Source: an uncultured Polaribacter sp. | Lineage (GTDB): Bacteria > Bacteroidota > Bacteroidia > Flavobacteriales > Flavobacteriaceae | Assembly (NCBI GenBank): GCA_937936695.1 | Contig: CALHCK010000018.1 | Coordinates: 1 to 7,167 of the forward strand | Direction of reading: 5' to 3' | DNA length: 7,167 bases | In this document: positions 5,401-7,167 of the stretch, piece after piece | How the letters are laid out: each line of letters begins with the position of its first letter | Position numbering within the stretch: position 1 is the first letter of the stretch | Translations under genes and position numbers: made by a program | Notes under the pieces: model-generated | Seen by the model: the letters and a program-made list of their open reading frames with translations, nothing else | What the model was told of the DNA's origin: nothing | Databases searched by the model: none

Positions 5401-5982
5401 ATGAAAATATTAATTTTAGACAATTACGATTCGTTTACCTATAATCTAGTGCATATGGTAGAAAAAATTACAGGAAACTTTCCTGCAGTTTTTAGAAACG
5501 ATGAAATCAGTATTACAGATGTTGGAAATTACGATATTATAATGTTATCTCCAGGACCAGGAATACCAGACGAAGCCGGTATTTTAAAAGAAGTTATAAA
5601 AACGTACGCTGGTAAAAAACCAATTTTTGGAGTGTGTTTAGGTTTACAAGCCATTACAGAAGTATTTGGCGGAACCATAATTAATTTAGATGAGGTTTTT
5701 CATGGAGTTGCCACAGAAATGACAGTAACAGACACCAATGCTACTATTTTTAAAGATGTTTCTAATACATTTTTAGCAGCACGTTACCACTCTTGGGCAG
5801 CTACAGATACAGGTTTTCCAGAAACATTAAAAGTAACAGCTAGAGATGAAGACGGATTAATACAAGCAATAGAACATGTAGAGTACCCAATATCTGCAGT
5901 ACAATTTCATCCAGAATCTATTTTAACAGAAGTAGGAGAGCAGTTGGTTACCAATTTTATAAACAGCGTTGCTAAAAAGTAA
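5401..5982 (+). CDS. trpG: Anthranilate synthase component II (glutamine amidotransferase)
   Basis: Small subunit that hydrolyses glutamine and channels ammonia to TrpE. Class I amidotransferase of 193 residues, normal length: DNYDSFTYNLV at 7-17, the oxyanion region SPGPGIPDEAG (50-60), the nucleophile Cys79 in GVCLGLQA, HG at 101-102 typical of TrpG/PabA, YHS at 129-131, and the catalytic His170 and Glu172 in FHPES. The triad is complete and there is no fusion to TrpD or TrpE. It lies 134 bases after trpE, separated by a palindromic repeat, and 6 bases before trpD, so trpG and trpD are tightly linked. Because TrpG and PabA are alike and can be shared, it may also serve 4-aminodeoxychorismate synthesis, but the operon context makes tryptophan the main role. 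The start follows ACAACAAAATA, with no Shine-Dalgarno sequence. Confidence 0.97.
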   Translation: MKILILDNYDSFTYNLVHMVEKITGNFPAVFRNDEISITDVGNYDIIMLSPGPGIPDEAGILKEVIKTYAGKKPIFGVCLGLQAITEVFGGTIINLDEVFHGVATEMTVTDTNATIFKDVSNTFLAARYHSWAATDTGFPETLKVTARDEDGLIQAIEHVEYPISAVQFHPESILTEVGEQLVTNFINSVAKK

Positions 5983-5988
5983 ATAACA

Positions 5989-6981
5989 ATGAAAGCCATA
6001 TTAAACAAGCTATATAATCACGAAAGATTGTCTAAAGCTGAAGCAAAACAAATTTTAATAGATATTGCTGCAGAAAAATACAACGATGCTCATTTAGCCT
6101 CTTTTATGACGGTTTTTATGATGAGACCGATTACCGTTAGCGAGCTTTCAGGATTTAGAGATGCTTTAAAAGAATTGGCAATACAAATAAATTTATCAGA
6201 CTACAATACCATAGATATAGTAGGTACTGGTGGCGATGGTAAAGATACCTTTAACATATCTACCTTAACATCTTTTGTAGTTGCAGGTACTGGTCAAAAA
6301 GTGGCAAAACACGGTAATTATTCGGTGTCATCACAATCTGGCTCTTCAGATATGTTAGAGAGTTTTGGGTATACGTTTTCTAATAAAGAAAGTGTTTTAA
6401 AAGAACATTTAGAAAAAGCAAATATTTGTTTTTTACACGCACCAAAATTTCATCCAGCAATGAAAGCGGTAAGCCCTACAAGAAAGGCATTGGCGTTAAA
6501 AACATTTTTTAACATGTTAGGGCCATTGGTAAACCCAAGTTCGCCACAAAACCATATGTTAGGTACATTTAATTTAGAAGTAGCCCGTTTGTATAATTAT
6601 ATTCTACAAGAAGAAGCAACTATAAATTACGGAATTATTCACGCATTAGATGGGTATGATGAAATATCATTAACAAGTGCATTTAAAATTTTCACTAAAA
6701 AAGGAGAGCAATTAATAACTCCAGAAAGTTTAGGAAAAAAGAGAATACAACAATCAGAAATTTTTGGAGGTAACTCTGTAGCAGATGCTGCAAAGATTTT
6801 TAAAACAATTATAGAAGGTAACGGAACAGAAGCGCAGAATAGTGTGGTGTTAACCAATGCTGCCTTTGCATTAAAAATTGTAGACGATAGTAAAACTTTT
6901 GAAACTGCGTATGCAGAAGCAGAGGCATCACTTTTAGGGTTAAAAGCAAAACAGACATTAGAAAAATTAATAAGTATTTAA
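5989..6981 (+). CDS. trpD: Anthranilate phosphoribosyltransferase
   Basis: Transfers phosphoribose from PRPP to anthranilate, giving N-(5'-phosphoribosyl)anthranilate, the second step of the pathway. The 330 residues are a normal length. Visible motifs: GTGGDGKDTFNIST (79-92), the PRPP-binding glycine loop; KHGNYSVSS (107-115), where the first variable residue is Tyr rather than the Arg of many other phyla (HGNRxxSS), as I recall is usual in Bacteroidota; HPAMKAVSPTRKAL (155-168), with Arg165 as the expected anthranilate-binding residue; FNMLGPLVNP (174-183); and the metal-binding Asp224-Glu225 in YDEIS. The start ATG sits 6 bases after the trpG stop in AAATAACA-ATG, the same context as trpC. 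Catalytic residues appear intact. Confidence 0.97.
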   Translation: MKAILNKLYNHERLSKAEAKQILIDIAAEKYNDAHLASFMTVFMMRPITVSELSGFRDALKELAIQINLSDYNTIDIVGTGGDGKDTFNISTLTSFVVAGTGQKVAKHGNYSVSSQSGSSDMLESFGYTFSNKESVLKEHLEKANICFLHAPKFHPAMKAVSPTRKALALKTFFNMLGPLVNPSSPQNHMLGTFNLEVARLYNYILQEEATINYGIIHALDGYDEISLTSAFKIFTKKGEQLITPESLGKKRIQQSEIFGGNSVADAAKIFKTIIEGNGTEAQNSVVLTNAAFALKIVDDSKTFETAYAEAEASLLGLKAKQTLEKLISI

Positions 6982-7026
6982 TTTTCTAATTAAAAAAATA
7001 AGTAAATACATCATTTTAAAAATAAC

Positions 7027-7058
7027 AAAAGTAGTTAATACTGTAGATTACTACTTTT
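7027..7058 (+). other. Hairpin between trpD and trpC
   Basis: AAAAGTAGT (7027-7035) pairs with ACTACTTTT (7050-7058), and after a bulged T (7036) AAT (7037-7039) pairs with ATT (7047-7049), leaving a 7-base loop. The T run is mostly consumed by the stem itself (only one T follows), so it is a weak terminator at best. In an operon it is more likely a partial terminator or an RNA-stability or processing element separating trpEGD from trpC. The 103-base trpD-trpC gap holds nothing else I can support. Confidence 0.5.
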
Positions 7059-7084
7059 TATAAATGATAGAAGAACGCATAACA

Positions 7085-7167
7085 ATGACTATACTAGATA
7101 AAATTATTGCATTTAAAAAAAAGGAAGTAGCTAAAATAAAGGCAGAAGTTCCTGTTAAAAAATTAGT
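7085..7167 (+). CDS. trpC: Indole-3-glycerol phosphate synthase, N-terminal fragment
   Basis: Only the first 27 codons are in the window: MTILDKIIAFKKKEVAKIKA and a few more residues. This matches the N-terminal helix typical of TrpC (ILDKII, then a Lys/Glu-rich helix with KKxEV), and the position after trpE-G-D fits. The enzyme would close the indole ring from 1-(2-carboxyphenylamino)-1-deoxyribulose 5-phosphate. I chose ATG 7085 over the in-frame ATG at 7064 because the family starts just before ILDKII and because ATAACA-ATG repeats the context of the trpD start. The active-site residues lie beyond the window. A trpF/trpB/trpA continuation is expected from Bacteroidota gene order but cannot be seen. 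Confidence 0.85.
   Translation, partial: MTILDKIIAFKKKEVAKIKAEVPVKKL

Noticed and set aside
6639..6857. Reverse-strand open frame inside trpD
   Set aside because: It is antisense to the trpD C-terminal region, with no independent signal.
7064..7084. Earlier in-frame trpC start at ATG 7064
   Set aside because: It would add MIEERIT before the family-typical MTILDKII and lies right at the hairpin. ATG 7085 has the same upstream context as trpD.
1..7167. tRNA, rRNA or CRISPR array
   Set aside because: No cloverleaf-like segment, rRNA-like stretch or regularly spaced repeats were seen.

Overview
This is a 7.2 kb stretch of an AT-rich bacterial chromosome, most likely a marine-type member of the Flavobacteriaceae (Bacteroidota). 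The signs are the low GC, A-rich stretches instead of Shine-Dalgarno sites in front of starts (for example AAATAACA-ATG), a TTG-N20-TAnnTTTG promoter of the Bacteroidota type, the trpE-G-D-C gene order, and an intergenic palindromic repeat of a kind I associate with flavobacterial genomes. The genus is a guess. All recognisable genes are on the + strand.

Region 1 (1-1669) is the 3' part of aspS, aspartyl-tRNA synthetase, cut by the window start. It is a bacterial-type enzyme but reads unlike the usual Bacteroidota AspRS.

Region 2 (1670-3502) is the most interesting part. The last 57 bases of aspS (1613-1669) recur at 3446-3502 with only two differences, both synonymous in the aspS frame. These direct repeats, offset by exactly 1833 bp, bracket a very AT-rich module: a terminator, a possible 29-codon ORF ending in a second strong terminator, a 314-residue protein I do not recognise, and a 158-residue paralogue of its N-terminal half. 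The paralogue runs into the second aspS tail out of frame and stops there. The layout looks like insertion into the 3' end of aspS with regeneration of the gene end (as e14 does in icd), or allelic recombination, followed by loss of whatever lay right of the second ORF. No integrase or transposase is visible.

Region 3 (3503-7167) holds a hairpin that may be the displaced aspS terminator and then the start of a tryptophan operon. The operon has a Bacteroidota-type promoter, a 15-residue leader peptide with tandem Trp codons, and a ribosome-mediated attenuator with alternating CTTAT/ATAAG segments. It continues with trpE, a nested palindromic repeat, trpG, trpD, a hairpin, and the start of trpC. 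TrpE and TrpG together make anthranilate from chorismate and glutamine, TrpD adds phosphoribose, and TrpC closes the indole ring.

The unusual items are the aspS-tail-flanked module with its unknown paralogous gene pair, and the trp leader, which appears to sit almost at the transcript 5' end.
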